The notes beneath the pieces are model-generated. The model had not been told where the DNA came from, did no database searches, and saw nothing but the letters and a program-made list of their open reading frames with translations. From Pseudarthrobacter sp. NBSH8 (GTDB lineage Bacteria > Actinomycetota > Actinomycetes > Actinomycetales > Micrococcaceae), in the NCBI RefSeq assembly GCF_014217545.1, contig NZ_CP043178.1, positions 372,001 through 436,000 on the forward strand: a stretch of DNA of 64,000 bases, read 5' to 3'. Below, piece by piece: positions 25,598 to 33,893 of the stretch (its first letter is position 1; each line of letters starts with the position of its first letter). The position numbers and the translations under genes are program-made.

Positions 25598-25858
25598 ATG
25601 GAGATAGGACTGCACCCAGCCGGTTCAAGACCCATCAAAGCCCGCCGTCAGGCATCTGGTGGTAGGCGAGCAGGGCTGCCGGTCAAGCGCTTCTTTACCC
25701 GGTTCCGGTCCTTGGCCGACCTGCCGCCTGAGGACCTGGATTTACTTTCCGAGCGCATACGACGGGCCCTGGACCTCGGCCAGGGAGCGAATATGGCCGT
25801 CCTGCACGCGGCGGTTCGGGCCGAAGTCCGAAACCGGGAAACGGAACCGGACGGCTGA
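25598..25858 (+). CDS. small protein of unknown function
   Basis: Up to 86 residues from this ATG. The credible part is the C-terminal half, FRSLADLPPEDLDLLSERIR then LDLGQGANMAVLHAAVRAEV, two amphipathic helices; the Arg-rich first 30 codons may be non-coding. The frame opens further upstream to 25523 with little coding character. No ribosome site is obvious, so both the start and the gene itself are weakly supported. Confidence 0.35.
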   Translation: MEIGLHPAGSRPIKARRQASGGRRAGLPVKRFFTRFRSLADLPPEDLDLLSERIRRALDLGQGANMAVLHAAVRAEVRNRETEPDG

Positions 25859-25913
25859 AGGCCGGAAAAATGTCGGCGTGACGCAGTTTGCAACGCCCAA
25901 AGGAGCCCCTTAG

Positions 25914-26222
25914 ATGAATGATCAGCCCGATCCCAACGCGCCCGATCCGGGCAGCGGAACCGACGACCCCAAGGGTTCGGACCCGAAGCCGCGGCCGGTG
26001 TACGACACCAGTGTCTCCGAATCGACGCGGGAACTGCGGGATACTTCCCGTCGCCGTCGCGACGCAGAGGAGAAGCTGCAGCAGCATCTGGTGGAGGCCA
26101 AGGAGCATGTGCCCCACGACTACGATCATGACCCGCACAAGCATGGCAAGGAACACACCGGGGCGGAGGGGAAAGACAGCGCCGGGCGCCAGGAAACCCC
26201 GCCCGCAGAACCCCAGCCGTAG
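25914..26222 (+). CDS. hydrophilic, probably disordered small protein
   Basis: 102 residues, no hydrophobic segment. Asp/Pro-rich N-terminus (DQPDPNAPDPGSGTDDPKGS), a charged helix in the middle (RRRRDAEEKLQQHLVEAKEH) and a His/Asp/Glu-rich tail (PHDYDHDPHKHGKEHTG). AAAGGAG 8 nt before the ATG is a strong ribosome site. The His/Asp pattern could bind metal, but that is speculation. Lies 55 nt after the preceding small frame. Confidence 0.55.
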   Translation: MNDQPDPNAPDPGSGTDDPKGSDPKPRPVYDTSVSESTRELRDTSRRRRDAEEKLQQHLVEAKEHVPHDYDHDPHKHGKEHTGAEGKDSAGRQETPPAEPQP

Positions 26223-26227
26223 GCCGG

Positions 26228-26446
26228 TCAGGCCGTTTGTTCATCCTCTGGCGACCCGATCCGGCGGGCGCTTTCTTCAACTCCCAGCTCGTACCAAACC
26301 TGCGCACCGAACACTGGGGTGGGAGTGTCGAGGTTTTGGAAGAGGGTGTCCAGCAGATTGGCCAGGTCTTCCGCTGCCAACGAAGGAAGGATCTTCTCCG
26401 GGCCGAGGGGGTCGTGGATGAGCCGGGACAGGTCAGCCTGGTTCAT
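26228..26446 (-). CDS. small soluble protein of unknown function
   Basis: 72 residues with a plausible compact helical make-up (LSRLIHDPLGPEKILPSLAA, EDLANLLDTLFQNL) and an acidic end. Convergent with the hydrophilic small gene, 5 nt apart. No clear ribosome site; supported mainly by codon character and lack of competing frames. Confidence 0.45.
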   Translation of the reverse strand: MNQADLSRLIHDPLGPEKILPSLAAEDLANLLDTLFQNLDTPTPVFGAQVWYELGVEESARRIGSPEDEQTA

Positions 26447-26632
26447 CGGCGGACGATGGCGTTGGATTGGTTGCGCCGCGGTTGTTTCACTATTGCTCCC
26501 TCTGAAGATTCAGAGGCTGGCTGCGTAACCCTACCCGAGTCTAATCCAACCTTGGGACACCAACAATGGGGCGACGGGGGCTCTGTGCAAGCGAGTGCTT
26601 ACCCGGCCCGGCGGTTGGTCAGGCGTAGGGTG

Positions 26633-27268
26633 TCAGGTGAACTGTGGACCCTGTAGCTGCGGAGCGGGCAGCGGTACATGCGCGGGCAACGGGCGGTGGG
26701 GCCGTTCCGCGCGGATGGCGTCCTCGATCAGTGCCAGCGGGCGGCGCCAGGCATCGGAACCGGGCTCCATGGTGTCCACGACGCCGATCAGCATGGCGAG
26801 CAGGCGGAACATGTCAGTCATGGAAATATCGGAACGCAGGGTGCCCTGACCTTGGCCGCGGCCAAGCAGGACGCTCATGGAATCCATCAGTGAGCCGGTG
26901 ATGCCGGTGAGGAGTTCGCGGCGGCCCGCAACGGCGCCCAGCAGGTTGGCATCAGCGCTGGCCGCGGCCATGAGGGCTTCGAGGACGCGCAGCAGCCCCG
27001 CGGTTGCGTCGATGTCAGCCAATGCGCCCGCCATGACGGGGTCCACGGTCTCGCGAAGCTGCCGGTTGAGGGCGGCCAGGACCAGCTCCTCCTTGTCGGC
27101 GAAGTTCCGGAACAGGGTGGCCGGGCCAACGCCCGCCGTCAACGCGATGGTCTGGAGTGGAACCTCGGGACCATGCTCCCGGAAGCACTGGCGCGCGGCC
27201 AGGATGATCTTGTCCACGTTCCGGGCAGCGTCTGCGCGTAGTGGCTTGCGGACGACAGCAATGCTCAT
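26633..27268 (-). CDS. TetR-family transcriptional regulator
   Basis: 211 residues. The N-terminal HTH spans about 12-58: NVDKIILAARQCFREHGPEV, then LQTIALTAGVGPATLFRNFA with DKEELVLAAL. The C-terminal ligand domain is of the TetR_C type seen in actinobacterial multidrug or redox regulators. No target gene adjoins in an obvious divergent arrangement; the gene to the right is a thiamine-binding protein on the opposite strand, 120 nt away. Confidence 0.87.
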   Translation of the reverse strand: MSIAVVRKPLRADAARNVDKIILAARQCFREHGPEVPLQTIALTAGVGPATLFRNFADKEELVLAALNRQLRETVDPVMAGALADIDATAGLLRVLEALMAAASADANLLGAVAGRRELLTGITGSLMDSMSVLLGRGQGQGTLRSDISMTDMFRLLAMLIGVVDTMEPGSDAWRRPLALIEDAIRAERPHRPLPAHVPLPAPQLQGPQFT

Positions 27269-27388
27269 TCGTTCAGGTTAGCAATGCGGCAGGCAGCCAC
27301 CATGGTTACCGGAGGGTAGCCGGCTATGTGACGCTTTGCCGGCCTCGCCAAACCCGTTCCGGGTTGGGCTGCATGACAGACTTGCCCT

Positions 27389-27712
27389 ATGTTGCTTGCA
27401 TTTTCAGTCGCCCCGTCCGGTACGCCCGCCGGGGGATCGCGTCCCACCGACGCTTCAGTGCACGACGCCGTTGCGGCCGCCGTGCGGATCGTCCGGGAGT
27501 CGGGCCTGCCCAACCAGACGGACTCAATGTTCACCACCATCGAGGGCGAATGGGACGAGGTGTTTGACGTCGTCAAGCGCGCCACCGAAGCCGTGGGAGA
27601 GTTTGGCAGCCGTGTCTCACTGGTCATCAAGGCGGACATCCGGCCTGGCTACAAGGGCGAGCTCAGCGCCAAGGTTGACCGCCTCGAAGAGGCACTCTCA
27701 GAGGGTTCCTAA
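27389..27712 (+). CDS. thiamine-binding protein, MTH1187/YqgV (DUF77) family
   Basis: 107 residues of the ferredoxin-like DUF77 fold. LLAFSVAPSGTP, SVHDAVAAAVRIVRESGLPN, MFTTIEGEWDEVFDVVKRAT and VSLVIKADIRPGYKGELSAK are the family landmarks. Members bind thiamine or hydroxymethylpyrimidine with unclear cellular role. Monocistronic; a long imperfect hairpin follows. Confidence 0.88.
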   Translation: MLLAFSVAPSGTPAGGSRPTDASVHDAVAAAVRIVRESGLPNQTDSMFTTIEGEWDEVFDVVKRATEAVGEFGSRVSLVIKADIRPGYKGELSAKVDRLEEALSEGS

Positions 27713-27718
27713 TTCCTG

Positions 27719-27817
27719 TCACGCCAAGCATGCTTTTGGCGCCGCCGGGTCGCCGTGCCCGCGTCAGTTCAAGGATATGACGCCCGGGTTGCGCCAAAAG
27801 CCTGCTCCACGTGACGC
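27719..27817. repeat. long imperfect intergenic hairpin
   Basis: Outer arms, GTCACGCCAAGCATGCTTTTGGCGC-like (25 nt, about 21 paired), close around an inner GC-rich section with a partial second stem. It lies directly after the thiamine-binding gene stop. TGCTTTTGGCGC / GCGCCAAAAGC pairs without mismatch. Probable terminator and member of the dispersed palindromes. Confidence 0.55.
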
Positions 27818-27891
27818 TGCCCTGCAGTAACTGGACGGGTTTCCTGCGCCGAGTTCTGGACCGGCGCATGCCTGCGTGCCAGACTGTGGCC

Positions 27892-28569
27892 ATGTTTGAG
27901 CACAAGACCCAGCCGGGGTGGGCGGCCGTTGAAGACTTCCTCACAACTACAGTGGTGCATCCGGACGCTGCGCTCCAGCAGGCGGTGCGCTCCGCCGTCG
28001 ATGCGGGGATGCCGCCCATTGAAGTCACGCCCAACGCCGGCAAGCTGCTTAAGCTCCTGGTTCAGCTGTCCGGCGCCCGGAGGGTTCTGGAGATCGGCAC
28101 CCTGGCCGGGTTCAGTAGCATCTGGATGGCGCAGGGACTGCCCGACGACGGCCGGCTGGTGACGTGCGAATATCTCGCCAAGCACGCGGACATCGCCAAG
28201 GCGAATGTGGAGGCGGCCGGGTTGAGGGACAAGGTAGAGGTCCGCGTGGGCGCTGCCCTGGACACTTTGGCCGCGCTGCAGGCGGAGGGCCAGGAGCCGT
28301 TCGATTTTGTGTTCATCGATGCGGACAAGGAAAACGACGTCGCGTACCTCGAATGGGCCGTGCGCCTGGGCAGGCCGGGAACCACAGTGGTCCTGGACAA
28401 CGCCGTCTGGGAGGGCGCCGTGCTGGATCCTTCCATGGACCAGGTCAACGCCCCGGGGATCATCAGCGCCCTGGAGTTGCTGGGCCAGCACCCGCAGCTC
28501 GACGCCACCGTGATCCAGACTGTCGGCTCCAAAGGCTGGGACGGGTTTGCCCTGGCACGCGTCCGCTGA
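27892..28569 (+). CDS. O-methyltransferase family 3 (catechol-O-methyltransferase-like)
   Basis: 225 residues. VLEIGTLAGFSSIWMAQGLP is SAM motif I, TCEYLAKHADIAKANVEAAG the helix after it, FDFVFIDADKENDVAYLEWA the metal-binding Asp region (IDADK) and VVLDNAVWEGAV the third metal ligand region. Methyltransf_3 enzymes methylate catechols or similar with Mg2+. The ATG after GTGGCC lacks a strong ribosome site, but the conserved N-terminal part begins here; an open frame 27 codons upstream overlaps a hairpin. Confidence 0.88.
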   Translation: MFEHKTQPGWAAVEDFLTTTVVHPDAALQQAVRSAVDAGMPPIEVTPNAGKLLKLLVQLSGARRVLEIGTLAGFSSIWMAQGLPDDGRLVTCEYLAKHADIAKANVEAAGLRDKVEVRVGAALDTLAALQAEGQEPFDFVFIDADKENDVAYLEWAVRLGRPGTTVVLDNAVWEGAVLDPSMDQVNAPGIISALELLGQHPQLDATVIQTVGSKGWDGFALARVR

Positions 28570-28601
28570 GCGCACAGCGCCACCGGGACATTCGTCAATT
28601 G

Positions 28602-28618
28602 CTAAGTATGCTTAGAAT
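28602..28618 (+). promoter_or_regulatory. CTAAG-N4-CTTAG palindrome and -10 ahead of dps
   Basis: The palindrome CTAAGTATGCTTAG (28602-28615) overlaps TAGAAT (28613-28618), about 50 nt before the Dps ATG. A similar sequence, GTAAGCATGATTAG, lies at 35875-35888 among stress-type genes. Read as an operator or alternative-sigma signal; no good -35 is seen. Confidence 0.4.
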
Positions 28619-28668
28619 GACTGTCCGGCCAATGCTCCGTCCGGAGCCGCCTGCACTGGAGGAACACG

Positions 28669-29148
28669 ATGAAAGCGTCACCCACCCTTGCCAGCAACCT
28701 TCAGATGGTCCTCACGGACCTGATTGAGCTCCATCTCCAGGCCAAACAGGCCCACTGGAACATCGTGGGCACCAACTTCCGAGACCTTCACCTGCAACTG
28801 GACGAAATCATCGCCAGTGTCCGGCTGTTTGCCGACCAGACGGCAGAGCGGATGCGGGCACTGCACGCCTTGCCCGACGGGCGGAGCCGGACCGTAGCCG
28901 CAGACACACGCCTTGATGAGCTCACCGGCGGGCTGATTTCCACGAAGGAGGCCGTCAAGCTGGTCACGGCCAGGCTGGAGCGGACGGTGAAGACCATGCG
29001 GGATGTCCACGATGAGGTGGACGAAGAGGATCCCACCAGCGCCGACTTGCTGCATGCCGGCATCGAACGCCTGGAACAGCTGGCGTGGATGGTCAACGCC
29101 GAAACCATGACGCCGTCCACCGCCGTCACGGACCCGGCGGCAAAGTAG
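28669..29148 (+). CDS. dps: Dps-family DNA-binding ferritin-like protein
   Basis: 159 residues. The Dps ferroxidase signature is present: HLQAKQAHWNIVGTNFRDLH (His and Asp/His iron ligands) followed by LDEIIASVRLFADQTAERMR with the second-subunit ligands. Dps dodecamers oxidise and store iron and shield DNA during starvation and oxidative stress. No lysine-rich N-terminal tail, so DNA binding may be weak. GGAGG 8 nt before the ATG. Followed 22 nt later by the acyl-CoA-dehydrogenase-like gene with no terminator, so dps may share a transcript with the cassette. Confidence 0.92.
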   Translation: MKASPTLASNLQMVLTDLIELHLQAKQAHWNIVGTNFRDLHLQLDEIIASVRLFADQTAERMRALHALPDGRSRTVAADTRLDELTGGLISTKEAVKLVTARLERTVKTMRDVHDEVDEEDPTSADLLHAGIERLEQLAWMVNAETMTPSTAVTDPAAK

Positions 29149-29170
29149 GTCAGGCCGGAGAAACGCCAGA

Positions 29171-30328
29171 ATGTCTGCATCGCCCCAGCGGCCTGTCCGC
29201 ATAATCTCAACTCAATCCGAACTGGCTTGGACAGTTCCCCTGCTCGACTCCGTGGCCTCCGCGGCAGGCGACGTTCCCGCGTTGCTGTCGTTGGCCCGGG
29301 AGGCAGGAGGCAACTGGCCGCAGCCAGGGGGCGGGCATACTGCCCATCTCTGGGAGCTGCTCGCTTCCGTCTCCGCCGTGGACGTTGCCGCCGGGCGTGT
29401 CTTCGAACCGCATGTGGATGCCCAAGCGATCCTTGCCCAGGCAGGGAACTATCGGGCGGGCCACGATCCGGCCGATCGCGCGGGGGCATGGGGAGTGTTT
29501 GCCGCCGAAGGCCCGGGGCTTCGCCTCGAAGCCAAGACCGGCGACGCCGGAATTCTCTTAAGCGGGTCCAAGCCGTGGTGTTCACTGGCCACGCTCCTGG
29601 ACCGGGCCGTTATCACTGCCCACACAGAAACCGGCGGACGAGCCGCCTTTGCTGTGGACCTCCGGCATCCGGGCGTGACCTGTGACGAGCCGGCATGGGT
29701 GGCCCGCGGGCTGCGGGAGATTCCCAGCGGTACGGTCCATTTCAGCCAAGTGCCCGCACAACAGCTGGGCAGCGACGGCTGGTATTTCAGCCGGCCCGGA
29801 TTTGCCTGGGGTGGCATGGGGGTAGCTGCCTGTTGGCTCGGGGGCGCCGTGGGCGTGGCACGGGATTACAAAGAGGCCTTGACTGCCGCAGCCCGGTCCG
29901 GCCGCGAACCTGACCAGATTGCCCTGGCTGCACTCGGCGAAACAGACAGGATCCTCACCGCCGCGCTCCAGTACCTGGCCCGAACGGCAACAGTTATTGA
30001 CGACGGCGGCCTGTCCACCGGGGAAGAAGCACCGGAGACTGGAGGCCGCAGCCCGGAAGCCAGGGAAAACCCCCGGAAGTCAGGGGCGCACACGGGGACG
30101 GACCGGAGCGTATGGAGCGATGCGTTACGCGTACGCGGAACCGTAGCGGCCGCCGTCGAACGCGTCCTCTCCCTGGTCAGCCAGAACCGGGGACCGGCGC
30201 CGCTGGCGTTCGACGAACCGTATGCCAAACGCATGGCGGACCTGGCGCTGTACGTGCGCCAGCACCATGCCATGCGGGACGACGCGCAGCTGGGAAAACT
30301 GACGCTGAAGGGGGAACATCTGTGGTGA
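29171..30328 (+). CDS. acyl-CoA-dehydrogenase-like flavoprotein
   Basis: 385 residues, similar in length to acyl-CoA dehydrogenases. The middle beta domain is suggested by DAGILLSGSKPWCSLATLLD and AAFAVDLRHPGVTC, with VPAQQLGSDGWYFSRPGFAW in the substrate/FAD region. The C-terminal helical bundle is interrupted by a polar insert (GGLSTGEEAPETGGRSPEAR and beyond). The N-terminal domain is poorly conserved and the usual catalytic glutamate cannot be assigned. First gene of a cassette with the PIG-L-methyltransferase and GT2 genes, overlapping the next by 7 nt. It probably oxidises or binds a product of those enzymes rather than serving fatty-acid degradation. Confidence 0.75.
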   Translation: MSASPQRPVRIISTQSELAWTVPLLDSVASAAGDVPALLSLAREAGGNWPQPGGGHTAHLWELLASVSAVDVAAGRVFEPHVDAQAILAQAGNYRAGHDPADRAGAWGVFAAEGPGLRLEAKTGDAGILLSGSKPWCSLATLLDRAVITAHTETGGRAAFAVDLRHPGVTCDEPAWVARGLREIPSGTVHFSQVPAQQLGSDGWYFSRPGFAWGGMGVAACWLGGAVGVARDYKEALTAAARSGREPDQIALAALGETDRILTAALQYLARTATVIDDGGLSTGEEAPETGGRSPEARENPRKSGAHTGTDRSVWSDALRVRGTVAAAVERVLSLVSQNRGPAPLAFDEPYAKRMADLALYVRQHHAMRDDAQLGKLTLKGEHLW

Positions 30329-31722
30329 CTTTTTCGCACACGGACCAGGGGACTGCCGAGGCCCGTTGGGCGGCGAGCGGGCTCGCCGCGATAGCGGAGT
30401 TGCCGTTGGGGCAAAATGAACTGGCTGCCATGCGGTTCGTGGTGTTGGCTGCACACCCCGACGACGAGACCCTGGGCGCAGGGGGCCTGCTGGCTCTGCT
30501 GCACTCGCTGGGCGCCGACGTCGAGGTGCTGCTGTGCACGGCGGGGGAGGGCTCGCACCCGGGCTCGGCGACAACCACGCCTGAACAGCTCGCCGCCGTC
30601 CGGCTTGAGGAGTTTGCGGCGGCGATGCGAGTCCTGGGGATGGCCGGACGCTGGCGCTTCCTCGGGTTGCCGGACAGGGGCCTGCAGGAACTGGCGCCGG
30701 AAATCGCCGGCCGGCTGCGCGAGGCCATTGGCCGATTCGCCGGCCCACCGCAGCAGCTGGCAATTGTGGCCCCTTATCGGGATGACGGGCACGCGGACCA
30801 CAACGCCCTCGGCGCGGTGGCCGCGGACGTCGCCGGCGAAGATGGGCACGGCCTGCTGGAGTATCCCATCTGGTACTGGCTGTGGGCCTCCCCGGAGGAC
30901 CCTGCGTGGCGGTCCTGGTCGCGCGTTCCGCTAAGTACTGAACAGCAGGCGGCGAAGAGATCCGCCATGGACTCACACACGAGCCAGATACGTCCGCTGT
31001 CGGGGCTGGCGGGAGACGAAGTGCTCCTCGGCGAGGGGCTGCTGCAACATTTCAGGCGCGCTTTTGAGACATTCGCCTGGACGCCGCCCGGGGCCCAACT
31101 GGTCCACTCCCCTCCCCATTCCAGCGCGGACGCGCAACGGATCTTCGACGCCGTGCACGCGAAGTCCGATGACCCCTGGGCGTACACCACCAGCTGGTAC
31201 GAGCGGCGCAAGCGCACCCTCACCCTCGCCGCACTGCCCCAGGAGACCTACCTTTCTGGCCTGGAAATCGGCTGCTCCATCGGAACATTGACCGCCGAAC
31301 TGGCCCCCAGATGCACCAGCCTGCTTGCCGTGGATGCCAGCGGTACCGCGCTTGAGCTTGCGGCCCGCCGTCTCGCGCCGTTTCCCGGCGTCAGCACGCG
31401 GCAGTTGACGCTCCCTGCCGACTGGCCTGGGGGCCGCTTTGACCTCGTGGTGGTCTCCGAGGTGGGCTACTACCTGTCGGCGGCAGAGCTGGAGCTGCTG
31501 CTGCAGCGGATCCAGGAATCGATGGCGCCGGGCGGCACGCTGCTGCTGTGCCACTGGCGGCACCCGGTTTCCGGATGGGAGCTCGACGGCGACTCGGTCC
31601 ACGCGCTGGCCCGGAACCGGCTGCGGTGGCCCACCGCCGGTCTGTACCAGGAACGCGATTTTGTGCTGGAAACGCTCGTGGCTCCCGCCGATGCCGCCGA
31701 TCCCGGACCTCCGGTGTCCTGA
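30322..31722 (+). CDS. PIG-L deacetylase fused to a class I SAM methyltransferase
   Basis: 466 residues, two enzymes in one chain. Residues about 35-230 are PIG-L/LmbE: FVVLAAHPDDETLGAGGLLA (zinc ligands in HPDDE) and APYRDDGHADHNALGAVA (HADH), as in MshB and GlcNAc-PI deacetylases. Residues about 285-450 are a NodS-like methyltransferase: YEQ-like WYERRKRTLTLAAL, motif I GLEIGCSIGTLTAELAPRCT near 313, acidic motif LLAVDASGTALELA, FDLVVVSEVGYYLSAAELEL and GGTLLLCHWRHPV. The joined activities suggest N-deacetylation of an acetamido sugar followed by methylation. GTG start after AAGGGGG, inside the end of the previous gene; a second GTG follows at once. The next gene starts 1 nt after its stop. 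Confidence 0.88.
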   Translation: MVTFSHTDQGTAEARWAASGLAAIAELPLGQNELAAMRFVVLAAHPDDETLGAGGLLALLHSLGADVEVLLCTAGEGSHPGSATTTPEQLAAVRLEEFAAAMRVLGMAGRWRFLGLPDRGLQELAPEIAGRLREAIGRFAGPPQQLAIVAPYRDDGHADHNALGAVAADVAGEDGHGLLEYPIWYWLWASPEDPAWRSWSRVPLSTEQQAAKRSAMDSHTSQIRPLSGLAGDEVLLGEGLLQHFRRAFETFAWTPPGAQLVHSPPHSSADAQRIFDAVHAKSDDPWAYTTSWYERRKRTLTLAALPQETYLSGLEIGCSIGTLTAELAPRCTSLLAVDASGTALELAARRLAPFPGVSTRQLTLPADWPGGRFDLVVVSEVGYYLSAAELELLLQRIQESMAPGGTLLLCHWRHPVSGWELDGDSVHALARNRLRWPTAGLYQERDFVLETLVAPADAADPGPPVS

Positions 31723-31723
31723 G

Positions 31724-32482
31724 ATGGGCGGGATCGAGCAGGTTGCCGCGGTTATTCCGGTCCATAACGAGGAACCGCACCTGGCACGTGCGCTGGCAGC
31801 GCTCAGTAGCGCAGCTGATGCGCTGCAGCAAAGCCAACCGGACATCGACGTCTCCATAGTGGTGGTTTTGGACGCCTGCACGGACGGCTCGGGCTCCGTG
31901 GCAGCGCGGTTTGCAGCGGCGGATGGCCGCATCGCCCTGCTGCCGGTCGCGTTCCGCAGCGTGGGGAGGAGCCGGCGGGCAGGGATCAACCTGCTTCTCG
32001 CAGGACGCTGGCCGGACCGTTCGCGGGCGGGCCGTGTGCTGGCCACCGAACGGGTGTGGCTGGCCAATACAGACGCCGATTCCTGCGTTCCGGAAAACTG
32101 GCTCCTGCGCCAGGTGGAACTGGCTGACCGCGGCGCCGATGCAGTCTTGGGAACGGTGGAACCGGATCCGGCGGGGATGGACGGCGAACTCCTGCGGCGC
32201 TGGCACGTCCGGCATAAGCTGGGGGAGGACCATCCCCACGTGTACGGTGCGAATTTCGGGGTACGGGCCTCGGCCTACATTGGTGCTGGTGGCTTTCCCC
32301 GCCAGCGCTCGCATGAGGACCGGGCACTGGCAGCACAGCTACGCCGCAACGGGTACCGGATTACTTCCACGGACACGGTCCGGGTTGTGACCTCCGGGCG
32401 GACCGAGGCCCGGGCGCCGCAGGGATTCGGCGCATATCTGCTGTCCCTTGGCATGGAATCCGCGGTGGCGTTCGAACGCTGA
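31724..32482 (+). CDS. family 2 glycosyltransferase
   Basis: 252 residues, GT-A fold. AAVIPVHNEEPHLARALAAL starts the nucleotide-sugar fold, VVLDACTDGSGSVAARFAA follows, VWLANTDADSCVPENWLL carries the metal-binding DxD, and YIGAGGFPRQRSHEDRALAA supplies the acceptor-site ED motif. No membrane helices, so it acts in the cytoplasm. It would transfer the sugar that the PIG-L part later deacetylates. Last gene of the cassette; no terminator hairpin is clear in the 200 nt before the convergent YihY gene. Confidence 0.88.
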   Translation: MGGIEQVAAVIPVHNEEPHLARALAALSSAADALQQSQPDIDVSIVVVLDACTDGSGSVAARFAAADGRIALLPVAFRSVGRSRRAGINLLLAGRWPDRSRAGRVLATERVWLANTDADSCVPENWLLRQVELADRGADAVLGTVEPDPAGMDGELLRRWHVRHKLGEDHPHVYGANFGVRASAYIGAGGFPRQRSHEDRALAAQLRRNGYRITSTDTVRVVTSGRTEARAPQGFGAYLLSLGMESAVAFER

Positions 32483-32679
32483 GGAAGCGTAAACGGTGGA
32501 ACCACATGGTCGCTGCGCAGCGGACACATTGAGGGGGCCGACGACGACTGGGGGGACTGGCCTCGGTCTCAGGAGAGGCCACCTCGCCGCCGACCCCGCC
32601 TGACACCCGGGACGCCATGGCCCCGGGAAACCTGAGGGAATCTGCTGGTATTGATCTTCCTCCAAGTGGGGTGCCCTGC

Positions 32680-33780
32680 CTAGTCCTGCGTGGTGGTGTC
32701 CCGTTCCGACTGCTCCGCGCCGTTCCGATGGTGCTCACGCAGCTCGCGCCCGCGCCGGATATCGTCTTCTTCCTGCTCTTGTATCTTCTCGCTCCTCTTG
32801 GTGTCCCGGGGCGGCAGTTGGATGGTCTCCTCGGCCTCGATTCCGGCCTGGAGTTGCCGTCCCCGCTCCATCTCGGCGTCGAACTCTGCCCCGAACAGCA
32901 GTGACATGTTCAGGATCCACAGCCAGAGCAGCATCACGATCACACCGCCGAGCGCGCCGTACGTTTTGTTGTAGTTGCCGAAGTTGGCCACGTAGAAGGC
33001 GAAACCCAGCGAGGCCAGCAGGAACACCAGCAAGGCGATAAACGAGCCGATGCTCATCCACCGGAACCTGGGTTGCCTCACGTTGGGCGTGGCGTAGTAG
33101 AGCATGGCGATGATAGCCGTGACCAGGGCCACGATCACGGGCCATTTCGCGATGTTCCAGACGGTGAGGAACGCGTCGCTGAGCCCGATGGCCCCGCCGA
33201 CTGCCTCCGAGACCGGTCCACTGAGCACCAGCAAGCCGGCGAGGACGGCCACCGTGACCACTGCCAGCAACGTCACGGCCAGCATGGTCCCGCGCAGCTT
33301 CAGGAACGGGCGGCCCTCATCCACTTCGTAAACGCGGTTCATGGCCCGGCCGAACGCTCCGACATATCCGGAGGCTGACCACAGCGCAGCTGCGAGGCCG
33401 ACGAACAGGGTCAGTCCGGCGGCAGGCGCGGCGGCGAGCTCCTGCACGGGCCCGCTGACGGTGTTCACGGTGTCTGCGGGCGCAACGCCCCGGACGATTT
33501 CGAGCAAGGCCGTGCTGGTTCTTTCCGCATCGCCGAAAAGGCCTACCAGTGAAACCAGCGCCAGTAACGCCGGGAACAGTGAAAGCACGGCGTAATAGGT
33601 CAGGGCTGCCGCCAGATCGGGGCACTGGTCCTTGCTGAACTCCCTGATCGTCTTTTTGGCGATGTACTGCCAGGACGGTTTGGTGACGTCGGTGGGGCTA
33701 TCCGGTTTCCGGGAATCGTCGGGCGCCGGAGCGCTGCCCGCCTTGGCGGTGCTGGTTTCGGGTGCGTCGTGAGTGGCCAT
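32680..33780 (-). CDS. YihY/BrkB-family inner membrane protein
   Basis: 366 residues, six predicted helices. Family landmarks: FSKDQCPDLAAALTYYAVLS, LFPALLALVSLVGLFGDAE, ALWSASGYVGAFGRAMNRVY, FVANFGNYNKTYGALGGVI (here FYVANFGNYNKTYGALGG) and LLWLWILNMSLLFGAEFDAE. A disordered N-terminus of about 35 residues and a highly charged C-terminal tail (RSEKIQEQEEDDIRRGRELR) flank the core. Once called ribonuclease BN in error; actual role unknown, probably transport or envelope. Confidence 0.9.
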   Translation of the reverse strand: MATHDAPETSTAKAGSAPAPDDSRKPDSPTDVTKPSWQYIAKKTIREFSKDQCPDLAAALTYYAVLSLFPALLALVSLVGLFGDAERTSTALLEIVRGVAPADTVNTVSGPVQELAAAPAAGLTLFVGLAAALWSASGYVGAFGRAMNRVYEVDEGRPFLKLRGTMLAVTLLAVVTVAVLAGLLVLSGPVSEAVGGAIGLSDAFLTVWNIAKWPVIVALVTAIIAMLYYATPNVRQPRFRWMSIGSFIALLVFLLASLGFAFYVANFGNYNKTYGALGGVIVMLLWLWILNMSLLFGAEFDAEMERGRQLQAGIEAEETIQLPPRDTKRSEKIQEQEEDDIRRGRELREHHRNGAEQSERDTTTQD

Positions 33781-33809
33781 GGGGTGTCCTCCCGGTGTTG
33801 GAAAAGGAG

Positions 33810-33845
33810 CGGGCCGGTTCCGCCGGGGGAGGCGGAACCGGCCCG
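33810..33845 (-). terminator. strong hairpin after the DUF3618 operon
   Basis: A 15-bp perfect stem, CGGGCCGGTTCCGCC and complement, with a 6-nt loop. It lies 48 nt past the DUF3618 stop and just upstream of the YihY gene, separating the two minus-strand units. Confidence 0.8.
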
Positions 33846-33893
33846 TCTGTGCGCTGTAGTCGTAAGGTTAGGGCGCCCTCAGGGCTGTCGCCG

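Noticed and set aside
30322..31722. PIG-L and methyltransferase as two genes joined by an error
   Set aside because: One continuous frame with a proper linker of about 50 residues and no internal ribosome site before the methyltransferase; a true fusion is more likely.
29171..32482. Mycothiol biosynthesis locus
   Set aside because: The glycosyltransferase is GT2, not the GT4 MshA type, and no MshC-like ligase or MshD acetyltransferase is present.
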